A stretch of 13,474 nucleotides of DNA from JANRIC01 sp033765345 (lineage in GTDB: Bacteria > Bacteroidota > Bacteroidia > Cytophagales > Microscillaceae): NCBI GenBank assembly GCA_033765345.1, contig JANRIC010000206.1, forward strand, positions 1 to 13,474, read 5' to 3'. Within the stretch, counting starts at the first letter, position 1. Every line of letters starts with the position of its first letter. Both the position numbers and the translations under genes were made by a program. Under the pieces are notes generated by a model that made no database searches, was not told the DNA's origin, and saw only the letters and a list, made by a program, of their open reading frames with translations. Shown here piece after piece: positions 1-7,102 of the stretch.

Positions 1-73
1 AAAGAATAATATTTGCATATTTTTAAAAAAAGAAAATTTATTTTTAAAATTTTGGGTTTAACAAAATATAATA

Positions 74-104
74 TGTTTGTGTAATAAGTAAGTTTACACA
101 AACA
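74..104. repeat. Perfect 11-bp inverted repeat (hairpin), function unknown
   Basis: The arms TGTTTGTGTAA (74-84) and TTACACAAACA (94-104) are exact reverse complements around a 9-base loop. The hairpin lies in the very AT-rich stretch before the first coding fragment. No T-run follows directly on either strand, so a terminator is not clear; an operator-like palindrome or a mobile-element remnant is equally possible. Confidence 0.5.
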
Positions 105-157
105 AAATTATCCAGAAATTTTATTATGATAAAATAAAAAACAAAATTAAATTCTGA

Positions 158-553
158 AACAAGTACCTGAGTAGTAACCAAGATTTTATACGTTTTGATT
201 TTGAAGAATATAATGTGTATAATTATCTGAGGGAAAATCTTCATATAGATATTAAGCAATCCTTTTATGAAACTCAGGAGAATCCATATAGTTTAAATTT
301 AAGGTTTAATTATCAAATTGATTTTGGAAAGCTCGAGGTTCATTTACAACAAGCAAAGAAAAATAATACAGACGAAGATGGAATTTTGATTCGTACTGTT
401 ATTGCCGATGCAGAAGCAAATTCCGATGAAACATATATAATTAATTGGCTTGATCAGGCGCACCAAATTACAAGTCAAATTTTCAGAAAAATGACGGAAG
501 GAGAGTTATATGAAAGTTTTAAATCAAGTAAATACTATGATAGAATTAAATAA
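158..553 (+). pseudogene. C-terminal part of a TIGR04255-type protein, 5' truncated
   Basis: The frame is open from just after a TGA at 155-157 and runs about 131 codons to TAA at 551-553. The only usual start is GTG at 215 (112 residues), but the upstream in-frame residues (KYLSSNQDFIRFDFEEYN) look coding. The C-terminus resembles the TIGR04255 family ending: a WLDQAHQITSQIF segment followed by an MTEGELYESF helix. By memory, full-length members are roughly 230-270 residues, so the N-terminal half is missing. Translating the upstream bases by eye gave no N-terminal remnant, so the loss looks like a deletion or rearrangement rather than one frameshift. The function of the family is not established. 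It overlaps the next ORF by 44 bases, which suggests an original operon. Family assignment is by motif memory only. Confidence 0.5.
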
Positions 554-875
554 CAATGTTGCAACACATCTTTATAAGCCAAAATTTGACAACTACCAAA
601 GAAATCCTTTGAAAGCAAATAAATCAAATACATGGACAAACTATATCAGTAATTTTGACTCGAATACAACAAATTATCTAACCAGTAATACATCGGTTGG
701 CATTCAGCCTACTATCCAAGACGATTTTCAAACACTTGAGATAGAACATGACTTGAGATCATTGCACATGTATCTGAAGTTAAAACCAAAATATAGTTTT
801 AAGATCAAAGGTAAAATAGTTTCTGTCACCAAAAAAAAGCTTAAAATTTATCCAATAGAAGAAGATTTATTGTAA
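510..875 (+). CDS. Hypothetical protein, 121 aa, second gene of the TIGR04255-type cluster
   Basis: I do not recognise this protein. It has no signal peptide or membrane segment. The N-terminal two thirds are rich in Asn, Thr and Ser; the C-terminal part (about residues 88-121) is basic with alternating hydrophobics (YSFKIKGKIVSVTKKKLKI) and could form beta strands. The ATG at 510 overlaps the upstream gene by 44 bases and is preceded by GGAAGGAGAG, an unusually good ribosome-binding site for this window. A second in-frame ATG at 537 is the alternative start. Its stop (873-875) lies next to the third gene, so the three are probably co-transcribed. Base composition is AT-rich like its neighbours, which fits an accessory island. 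Confidence 0.55.
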   Translation: MKVLNQVNTMIELNNNVATHLYKPKFDNYQRNPLKANKSNTWTNYISNFDSNTTNYLTSNTSVGIQPTIQDDFQTLEIEHDLRSLHMYLKLKPKYSFKIKGKIVSVTKKKLKIYPIEEDLL

Positions 876-900
876 AATTGAATATCCGTGGTATCAGTTA

Positions 901-1416
901 TTGTCGAGAGATGAACTCAGCTTACATCAAGGTGATTTTATTAGAGATTGTCCTATTATTGTTCCTCCTAAGGATTTAGAAGAAGGAAAAACTTACGATC
1001 TCCAAGCTGATATTATGGATGTGATCATTCTTTCTCAATCATGTGACTTAGAAAATAGCAAAACTGAAATAGTTTTGGTTTGCCCCTTTTTTACATTTTT
1101 TGACTATAAAGAGAGTTTGCAACCTGGTGAACAGAAAAAGGAGGCTGTAAAAAAACACTTTGAGCGTTTGAAGCAGGGAATACAACCAAATTATCACTTA
1201 CTAAACAAAGATAAAAACAAAGGACTAGATGATTATTTGATTGTCGATTTTAGAAATGTTTATGGTATCCATATTGAATTTTTACAAGAATATGTAAAAA
1301 GCTTAGAAAACCGTGTTAGACTCTTACCACCTTATCGTGAGCATTTATCGCAAGCATTTGCACGATTTTTTATGCGAGTTGGATTGCCTCAAAATATTCC
1401 ACCACTTTCTTTATAA
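901..1416 (+). CDS. Conserved hypothetical protein with QGD and SQSCDLE motifs
   Basis: This is a soluble protein of 171 residues from the TTG at 901. Striking conserved-looking segments are HQGDFIRDCPI near the N-terminus, DVIILSQSCDLEN (about residues 40-52), a YLIVDFRNVYGI strand, and LLPPYREHLSQAFARFFMR near the C-terminus. I recall this pattern in uncharacterised proteins found near TIGR04255-type genes, but I cannot name a function. The Cys in SQSCDLE and the Asp in QGD could be catalytic or metal-binding; this is a guess. The start is doubtful: the frame is open back to 859 and the 14 residues before position 901 read as protein (IEYPWYQLL then SRDEL). An ATT at 877 would restore them; see findings. 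It is the third gene of the plus-strand cluster, 25 bases after the preceding stop. Confidence 0.65.
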   Translation: MSRDELSLHQGDFIRDCPIIVPPKDLEEGKTYDLQADIMDVIILSQSCDLENSKTEIVLVCPFFTFFDYKESLQPGEQKKEAVKKHFERLKQGIQPNYHLLNKDKNKGLDDYLIVDFRNVYGIHIEFLQEYVKSLENRVRLLPPYREHLSQAFARFFMRVGLPQNIPPLSL

Positions 1417-1502
1417 AAAGTAAATTGGGTAGTGTCTAACAAATAATGTCGATATTTATTATGATGACTATTTCCTATTAGAAAAATTTAAGCTCGTATC
1501 AA

Positions 1503-2342
1503 TTAATTTTCATCTTTCCCCAAAATCTCCTCTAAAGTAATTTCAAACCCCTCCAATAAAAAAGATTTTATAGTACCGTTCTGTTCCGCTTCGGAAAAAA
1601 GCTGAAATTTGCCTTCTCGGAGAACTTCAACAGTGATTTTTCTTTTTTGTGGATAAATTAACCAATATTCACTTACACCAAAAGATTCGTAAAGTTCATG
1701 TTTTTTGTCTCTTTCTGATTTGTAGTTTGCCGGGGAAAGAATCTCAACTACAAGATCGGGCGCACCTTCTAAGTAAGTATCTTTTAACCTCTCCGAGTGA
1801 ACTTTGGCAACCAATAAAATATCAGGCTGAGAGACATGCTCCTCATCAAGCTTAACGTCAAAAGGAGCATAAAAAATTTCTCCTAAATCGTGGGTTTCAG
1901 CAAAGTCAGACATCTGATAAGATAATTTGCGGGAGATTCGCTGATGAAGTTTACTGGGTCTGGGCATATCAGGTAATTGATGTTGTTGATATAAAATATA
2001 ATTTTCATAAAATGAGTATTCCTGTATAAAAAGCTCTCCGTGGATGATTTCTAATTTTATCTTTAAATCTTTAGGAAAATATGACTGGAGATCATCGAAA
2101 GTCCACTTTTTATCAGGTGGAAATTGCGCCGCAATATCCCAAATATCGGAAACCTCCTGATAGGCTGCCTTTTTTACACCGATGGAGGATAATGATAAAT
2201 CCGAATTTAATTCTGCCTGATTATCCGAAATACGTATCTCCTTCACATAACTCAACTGGCTTATCACCGCAATCAATTCTTCTGCCCTTGCCGGGTCTTC
2301 TATTTCAATCGTTATTTTGGTCATAGGGAAAATATTTTTCAA
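1503..2342 (-). CDS. Uma2 family (DUF820) endonuclease-fold protein
   Basis: The protein has 279 residues. From about residue 75 to the end it matches the Uma2/DUF820 family, which has a PD-(D/E)XK nuclease-like fold and unproven in vivo function. Visible landmarks are PRPSKLHQRIS (128-137), APFDVKLDE (159-167), QPDILLVAK (172-180; D174), GAPDLVVEILSP (193-204; E200), RDKKHELYESFGVSEYWLI (211-229; K213/K214 and Y218). The likely catalytic set D174, E200 and one Lys is intact. Typical members are about 190 residues; the extra 70 or so N-terminal residues include a compact ITIEIEDPARAEELIAVI segment that may be a small alpha/beta module. An in-frame Met at residue 7 is an alternative start. It lies 50 bp downstream of the secreted protein gene on the same strand, with a repeated sequence element between them. 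Confidence 0.85.
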   Translation of the reverse strand: MKNIFPMTKITIEIEDPARAEELIAVISQLSYVKEIRISDNQAELNSDLSLSSIGVKKAAYQEVSDIWDIAAQFPPDKKWTFDDLQSYFPKDLKIKLEIIHGELFIQEYSFYENYILYQQHQLPDMPRPSKLHQRISRKLSYQMSDFAETHDLGEIFYAPFDVKLDEEHVSQPDILLVAKVHSERLKDTYLEGAPDLVVEILSPANYKSERDKKHELYESFGVSEYWLIYPQKRKITVEVLREGKFQLFSEAEQNGTIKSFLLEGFEITLEEILGKDEN

Positions 2343-2351
2343 TATTCATGT

Positions 2352-2380
2352 AAGGATAATTCTTGAAGGTTCTCCAAAAA
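2352..2380 (-). repeat. 29-bp upstream element, copy 1 (before the Uma2-type gene)
   Basis: This stretch aligns without gaps to 3371-3399 with 25 of 29 bases identical. It lies 10 bp upstream of the minus-strand start at 2342. The shared minus-strand core is CTTCAAGAAT followed by (T/C)ATCCTT. Its role is unknown: a shared operator, an mRNA leader element or a small duplication are possible. Confidence 0.5.
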
Positions 2381-2392
2381 TAATCCAATAGT

Positions 2393-3343
2393 TCACTTCT
2401 TCAAAGAAAATGCAAAATTTACTTTTACCAACCTACCTTGATGCTTGGCGGGCTTCCAATTAGGCATACCTAAAATGATGTTTTTGACTTCTTTTTCTAT
2501 GGGAGTTTTGTTTAGGTTGAAGGACTGAAAATTTTCTACAAGCCCGGTTTTTGAAATGATCAGCACCCCTGAAATTTCTCCTGTCCATGTGACTTGTCGG
2601 TTTTCCAGCTCGCTGAGTAAAAATTCTGTGAGGAGAGCTTTGTTTTCTGACTCCTGAGAAGCAGTCAGGAATAAAGCCGGTTCATTGGCTGTGCTATTCG
2701 GTATATGGATCGATACATCGCTGAGGTCAGGAACAGGCAAGACATAGCTAAAATCTGCCAAGCGGACTGTCTGCGGGAATACCATAGCATTGAAATCAGG
2801 GCTTTGTTCTTCTTTCCAGTCAGTTTGCTGCTCAATATATGGCTTAAAAGTCTCCTGAATCATTTTTAGCTGTGGGTAAAATTGTGCCGAATCCCATTTG
2901 CCCAGTGTGAACCTATCATAATACATACCATAGATATATGCCCCTTCCATAAATCCTGAACTGAATATCTTGAGATCATTTTTGGCAGTAAATAATTGCA
3001 AAGAAAGCTGCTGGTCATTCAGAAAACTTTTGAGAAGAACGCCTTGGCTATGCAGATGTTGAGGATTGATTTCGGTATACAACTCTTCCCTTAGTTTCTG
3101 AGCTGTATGAGGCTTAAAGCGGGTATCCGTCAGGATAAAAAGCTGTTTTTCGGCATTCCAGTTTAAAGAATACTTACTTTGAAAAGAAATACCCTCTTCT
3201 ACTACGATATTGGTCAAGGGTAAATGATTAATACCGCTTACCAATTCATTGATTAAGTTATGAGGCGCATTGGTTTTTGTCTGTGCAATAGACAAACTTT
3301 GAAAAGTTATAAAAACTAAAATCAGGAGTAAAATTTTTTTCAT
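2393..3343 (-). CDS. Secreted protein with C-terminal TonB-C-like domain
   Basis: The protein has 316 residues. Residues 1-20 form a signal peptide (MKK, a hydrophobic run, then SIA before QTK), so it is exported to the periplasm or outer membrane. I do not recognise the middle region. The last 65 or so residues follow the TonB C-terminal pattern: SGVLIISKTGLVENF, then NIILGMPNWKPAKHQG, then VKVNFAFSL. This matches the usual G-x-v-I-s-x-x-G and mP-x-W-k-P-g-x-x-x-G-k signature. No N-terminal transmembrane anchor or proline-rich spacer is present, so it is not a conventional energy-transducing TonB; the domain probably serves a binding or structural role, as in many Bacteroidota secreted proteins. 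It is the first gene of a possible two-gene unit with the Uma2-type gene. Confidence 0.7.
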   Translation of the reverse strand: MKKILLLILVFITFQSLSIAQTKTNAPHNLINELVSGINHLPLTNIVVEEGISFQSKYSLNWNAEKQLFILTDTRFKPHTAQKLREELYTEINPQHLHSQGVLLKSFLNDQQLSLQLFTAKNDLKIFSSGFMEGAYIYGMYYDRFTLGKWDSAQFYPQLKMIQETFKPYIEQQTDWKEEQSPDFNAMVFPQTVRLADFSYVLPVPDLSDVSIHIPNSTANEPALFLTASQESENKALLTEFLLSELENRQVTWTGEISGVLIISKTGLVENFQSFNLNKTPIEKEVKNIILGMPNWKPAKHQGRLVKVNFAFSLKK

Positions 3344-3370
3344 GAGAAATTTATTTTTCTAGGTTAATTT

Positions 3371-3399
3371 AAGGATGATTCTTGAAGGCTTTCTAAAAA
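3371..3399 (-). repeat. 29-bp upstream element, copy 2 (before the secreted protein gene)
   Basis: This is the partner of 2352-2380 (25 of 29 bases identical, same orientation). It lies 28 bp upstream of the start at 3343, in the 195-bp divergent gap shared with the Schlafen-type gene. Confidence 0.5.
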
Positions 3400-3499
3400 C
3401 CAGGTAAACGTATTTTATGCCAAATACAAACGATCACACAAAAAATGGAATAGGAATCAATTTTATCATTCTTAGATAAGAAATAAGGTGAAATTATCA

Positions 3500-3507
3500 T
3501 ATATTTG
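3500..3507 (+). promoter_or_regulatory. Putative Bacteroidota -7 promoter box, TATATTTG
   Basis: This is an exact match to TAnnTTTG, ending 31 bp before the ATG at 3539. No convincing TTTG -33 box is seen about 19 bp upstream, so the assignment rests on the -7 element alone. Confidence 0.4.
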
Positions 3508-3538
3508 AATAAAAACAAAAATTTTTCAATATTTAAAA

Positions 3539-5761
3539 ATGAATGACAATACGATTAATTTAAATGAGTTGGCGAGTAGAGAAAGCCAAACCATAGAGTG
3601 GAAGGAAAATGTTGCTGATGTGAGTAAAGTTATTGAGACAATAGTAGCTTTTGCCAATGATTTTTTAAACCTTGGTGGGGGTTATGTAATATGTGGTGCA
3701 AAAGAGATAAAAAATGAAAACGGATTTCCAAAAGTTGAATATATTGGATTAACACCTCAAAGGTTAAAAGAAGTGAGAGACGAAGTTAGTAATACTTGTT
3801 ATAATCCAACAAAAGTAAATCCCCCTATTATTCCAAAAATTGACGAAATAGATATTCCTGGCGATAATTCAAGAAAAGTATTAATGTTTACAGTGGATGC
3901 GACAGGAAACGCACATACTTTCAAAACAGGAAAAGGAGAAAATTATAAACCAACCTATTTTGTGAGAACTGACTCGAGTACAAGAGGTGCTACCAATGGT
4001 ATTCAACGAGAGCTTTTAAGAAGAAAAGGACAACTTGATCCTTGGGATAGAAGAATAAACCAAAAAGCTTCAATCACAGATATTGATCAAATATCCCTTA
4101 GGCAGTATCTTCAGGACATGAGAATTTGGAACCCAAATAAAACAATTGATCAATATCTATCTGCCAGGGAAAAAATTGAAGAATTTATCCCTCCATTAAT
4201 GGGGCAGTTAGGAATTGATAAACCTTTATATCCTAAAAACTTTACAATCCTTATATTTGGTAAAGATCAATCTTTATGTTCAGATGGCGCATATTCTATT
4301 TTTGCTACCTTTAGAGGTGAAGATAAAAGCCAACCCATGGGAGAGGTTCAGTGGATTAAAGGTACTATTGTTGCACAAACAAAAAAACTCATTGAACTGC
4401 TAAATATAGAATCTACTATTGCTGTTGATAAAGATAGCCCCGATAGGCCAAATCAAATTAAATATCCAACCACAGCCTTAAAAGAAGCTGTGGTAAATGC
4501 TTTAGTCCATAGAGATTATGAAATTGATCAACCCACAAGAATTACAGTATTTAGCAATAGAGTAGAAATTTATTCTCCTGGAGGGCTTCCATTCAATGTC
4601 AATGAAGAAAAATTCAAAAAAGGTGAGGCTACAGCTTCTTGGCGAAATCAGTCACTTGGAAGAATATTTAGTTTATTACAATTGGCTCAACATCTTGGTT
4701 CTGGAATTCCTAGAATTATCAAATCTATGGAAGAAGAAGGTTGTCCTCCCCCAATTTTTGAAGTTGAGCATGATAGCATAACCTGTATTCTTCCTGCTCA
4801 CCCCCGACATCAAATGATTAAAAAGATTTCTGAGATTGAAAGCGATATTGTTATTAAAAATTATCAACCAGCATTCAAGAAAGTCACACAAATATTAGAA
4901 GAAGATGTACACAATTATAAAGCATTAGAATTATATGCTGACATCAATAAAATTTTAGAAACCCCAACAAAAGTACTCGATTTTATTAAAAGTCAAGATA
5001 TTGATTATGAGCAAATTAGACCTGTAACTTTGATTACCATATCAGAAACTTTGAGTCTTATAGAGAATAATAAAGAAGCGACAGAGCTTTCAGAATTATT
5101 ATTGAAAAAAGCCCTTAGAGGGCGTTTAGAAGAAAAACAACTTGTAAAAGTGGCCTTTACTTTGAAAAAATTAGGAGATAACAAGGCAGTCATTGATTTT
5201 GTGACCAATACAATTTCTGACTATCCGACCTTAAAAACTAGCACAAACCTATTGCAACAAAGAGCAAGGGCAGCTATAGATTTGGCAAAAATCTGCAAAG
5301 AACAAATTTCAAATACTAAAATTAAATACCCGCTCAAAGAAAAAGCAAAGCAAGATATGAGAAGATATTTAGATTTAGCTGAGAAAGACTTGAATTTGGC
5401 ATTGGAAAACGTTCAAAGTTTAGCAGAACAAGAGTGGCTATCCAGAGACTTAGAATACTTAAAAACCGACATGAAACCCTTGCTGGATGAAAAAAGAATG
5501 TCAATAGAAGATAAAAGAAAGCTTTATATAACTGGTTTTAAGGAAGAAATCACAGAGAATCAGCTTCAAAAATATTTTGAAAAATTTGGGGAGATCATAA
5601 ACCTAAAAATTAAAATTAGTAAAACAACCAATAAGAGATACGCCATTGTGGAGTTCAAAGATAGTCAGAGTGCAAATAAAGCCTTCATTGAAAGATCAGA
5701 GTTGAATCTCTATGGAAGTAAATTATTTGTGGAAAAATATAAAAGAAAACACACAAAATAA
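3539..5761 (+). CDS. Schlafen AlbA_2 / GHKL-ATPase protein with C-terminal RRM domain
   Basis: The protein has 740 residues and no signal peptide or membrane segment, so it is cytoplasmic. Domain order by eye: (a) Schlafen AlbA_2 nucleic-acid-binding domain, about 14-150, with ESQTIEWKENV at the start, AFANDFLNLGGGYVICG (37-53) and YFVRTDSSTRGAT (140-152); (b) HATPase_c_4 (GHKL) domain, about 309-418, with EAVVNALVHRDY (316-327), YSPGGLP (345-351) and GSGIPRI (387-393); (c) a helical, possibly TPR-like region, about 425-655; (d) an RRM, about 660-735, with RNP2-like LYITGF (662-667) and RNP1-like KRYAIVEF (699-706). AlbA_2 plus HATPase_c_4 is a common bacterial pair, often annotated as an ATP-dependent helicase RecG-related or transcriptional regulator and usually ending in a winged helix. 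Here the end is an RRM instead. RNA binding by the RRM is inference; one RNP1 aromatic is Ile703. The gene is AT-richer than the housekeeping genes. Its stop lies 4 bp from the convergent gene at 5766. Confidence 0.85.
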   Translation: MNDNTINLNELASRESQTIEWKENVADVSKVIETIVAFANDFLNLGGGYVICGAKEIKNENGFPKVEYIGLTPQRLKEVRDEVSNTCYNPTKVNPPIIPKIDEIDIPGDNSRKVLMFTVDATGNAHTFKTGKGENYKPTYFVRTDSSTRGATNGIQRELLRRKGQLDPWDRRINQKASITDIDQISLRQYLQDMRIWNPNKTIDQYLSAREKIEEFIPPLMGQLGIDKPLYPKNFTILIFGKDQSLCSDGAYSIFATFRGEDKSQPMGEVQWIKGTIVAQTKKLIELLNIESTIAVDKDSPDRPNQIKYPTTALKEAVVNALVHRDYEIDQPTRITVFSNRVEIYSPGGLPFNVNEEKFKKGEATASWRNQSLGRIFSLLQLAQHLGSGIPRIIKSMEEEGCPPPIFEVEHDSITCILPAHPRHQMIKKISEIESDIVIKNYQPAFKKVTQILEEDVHNYKALELYADINKILETPTKVLDFIKSQDIDYEQIRPVTLITISETLSLIENNKEATELSELLLKKALRGRLEEKQLVKVAFTLKKLGDNKAVIDFVTNTISDYPTLKTSTNLLQQRARAAIDLAKICKEQISNTKIKYPLKEKAKQDMRRYLDLAEKDLNLALENVQSLAEQEWLSRDLEYLKTDMKPLLDEKRMSIEDKRKLYITGFKEEITENQLQKYFEKFGEIINLKIKISKTTNKRYAIVEFKDSQSANKAFIERSELNLYGSKLFVEKYKRKHTK

Positions 5762-5765
5762 GTTT

Positions 5766-6818
5766 CTAAAACACATTCAAATTCTGTGCGTGTTTGATGT
5801 CTCCCAGCATTGTTTTGAGGTTCAAGGTTACGATTTCGCCCATATTCTGGCAGTTCAGGAATTCGGGTTGGCGGTGATGAGCGGCAAGTTCTTCGCGTAA
5901 TTGCTTGATTTTTTCGGGCGTGGAGATGGTATCCTGGGTCATGGCACTGAGTAGGTCTTTCATCCGCAAGCGAGCAGATTTGAGGCGGCGAGCCATCAAT
6001 GTGCGTTCTTCGTGTTGGTATTGTTTGAAAGATTCGGAGGTCATCAGCTCAAGGCATAATTTGACTACGGCATTATTTTCCTTAAAAAACTGTGGCAAAT
6101 ACATCTTTTTTTTGCCTTCGTAGCACTGCTGATCGAAGTCAATAGCGCGTACCCGGTATTGTTCCTCATCAAAATCAGGCGTAATATCAATCACATAGTT
6201 ATAAGAGCGCATATCTCCTAGGAGTTTCACAAAACAGCGTTCATTAAATTTTACAAATTCTTTGGCAATCCGCACCTTGTTCAGGCTGAGACGATTCATA
6301 TAGTGTTTGATAAAAACATCCCCCGGAATACCCGCAATGTGTTCTTCAATAAGCGATTGCCCGTGCACTAGATAATTGATGCGATTGGGAGAAAGGATGT
6401 GCTCTAGCTCCAGTCCGTAAATGCGGGAAGCATCGGCGCGTTTGACATAAAAATAGTCGTGGTTATCATTGTAGCGATTTACAATCCGAATTCTGAACGG
6501 ATTTGAGTTGCCGAAAGTACAATAATCTATCCGGTCTACTGAGAGATGCTCCATCACAGAGGTGTCACCGTCGGTTTTGAGCAAGGCATAAATTTTAGTG
6601 AGGTTGCCATTGAGTTCGGGAATGAGGTATTGCGGATACACGACGGTTTCCCAGAGTGTATCTTCGCCGTTTTTGTCTAATACCGGAAAAGCATCCGTAT
6701 AACGCAGCAAATCCTCATAATGCAGCGGAAGGTCGGTATCCCTTTCATACTCTTTCAAATAGTTGCGCAGGATGTCATTGATTTTGAAAGTGATCTTTTT
6801 TTTGGATATTTCGGTCAT
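5766..6818 (-). CDS. Conserved hypothetical protein with degenerate kinase-like motifs
   Basis: The protein has 350 residues and is cytoplasmic by sequence (no signal peptide or membrane helix). I do not recognise a named family. Several segments look strongly constrained: DYFYVKRADASRIYGLELEH (121-140), LIEEHIAGIPGDVFI (156-170), RIAKEFVKFNERCFVKLLGD (183-202), and RSYNYVID continuing to VRAIDFDQQ (223-231). The spacing of K126, the E-rich turn, G201-D202-x4-N207 and I226-D227-F228-D229 resembles the Lys, catalytic-loop (GDxxxxN) and DFG-like (IDFD) landmarks of protein-kinase or aminoglycoside-phosphotransferase folds. That is my inference, not an established assignment; no Gly-rich loop is obvious. 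The C-terminal 90 residues are charged and helical. The gene is divided from the upstream DUF4097-type gene by a strong terminator and a repeat-like spacer, so it is probably transcribed alone. Confidence 0.65.
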   Translation of the reverse strand: MTEISKKKITFKINDILRNYLKEYERDTDLPLHYEDLLRYTDAFPVLDKNGEDTLWETVVYPQYLIPELNGNLTKIYALLKTDGDTSVMEHLSVDRIDYCTFGNSNPFRIRIVNRYNDNHDYFYVKRADASRIYGLELEHILSPNRINYLVHGQSLIEEHIAGIPGDVFIKHYMNRLSLNKVRIAKEFVKFNERCFVKLLGDMRSYNYVIDITPDFDEEQYRVRAIDFDQQCYEGKKKMYLPQFFKENNAVVKLCLELMTSESFKQYQHEERTLMARRLKSARLRMKDLLSAMTQDTISTPEKIKQLREELAAHHRQPEFLNCQNMGEIVTLNLKTMLGDIKHAQNLNVF

Positions 6819-6868
6819 TGCCGTCTATTTTTGAATAAAGATACAACAAAGCAGCAGGATTCTCAAAA

Positions 6869-6903
6869 AAAAACCTTCCAAAACTCAAATTTGGAAGGTT
6901 TTT
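6869..6903 (-). terminator. Strong rho-independent terminator downstream of the DUF4097-type gene
   Basis: The arms AAAAACCTTCCAAA (6869-6882) and TTTGGAAGGTTTTT (6890-6903) are perfect complements with a 7-base loop. On the minus strand the stem is followed by a run of Ts, giving a textbook terminator for the gene ending at 7103. It also ends in Ts on the plus strand, but no plus-strand gene reads into it. Confidence 0.8.
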
Positions 6904-6933
6904 GAAACAAATGAAAAAATAATTTTTATAATA

Positions 6934-7091
6934 GGTATTAGGCGTTGGGTATTGGGATTTGGCCTACCGCCCGGCTTGGTGTCTTCACCAAGCCTCTGTT
7001 GAGCGAAAATATAGTGCTAGAATTCTCTTAATACTGTTTATGCCTAAAATAGGTTGACCAAAAAATACCCAAAGCCCAATTCCTAATATCC
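6934..7091. repeat. Imperfect inverted-repeat spacer, possible degenerate MITE-like element
   Basis: The left end GGTATTAGGCGTTGGGTATT (6934-6953) resembles the reverse complement of the right end (7058-7091), which begins GGATATTAGGAATTGGGCTT on the minus strand. Between them lies a perfect 9-bp hairpin, GGCTTGGTG / CACCAAGCC (6973-6981 and 6986-6994) with loop TCTT. This spacer has no plausible coding content. It may be a decayed miniature element or a structured 3' leader; the similarity of the ends is imperfect and includes gaps. Confidence 0.35.
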
Positions 7092-7102
7092 AAAAGCGGT
7101 AT

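Noticed and set aside
44..259. Minus-strand open frame of 71 codons in the AT-rich left end
   Set aside because: Phe, Ile and Leu rich translation typical of random AT-rich DNA; it overlaps the TIGR04255-type fragment and contains the hairpin at 74-104.
831..875. Programmed frameshift at the A8 run joining the second and third genes of the left cluster
   Set aside because: The frame of the third gene has a stop at 856-858, after the A-run, so a shift there could not lead into it.
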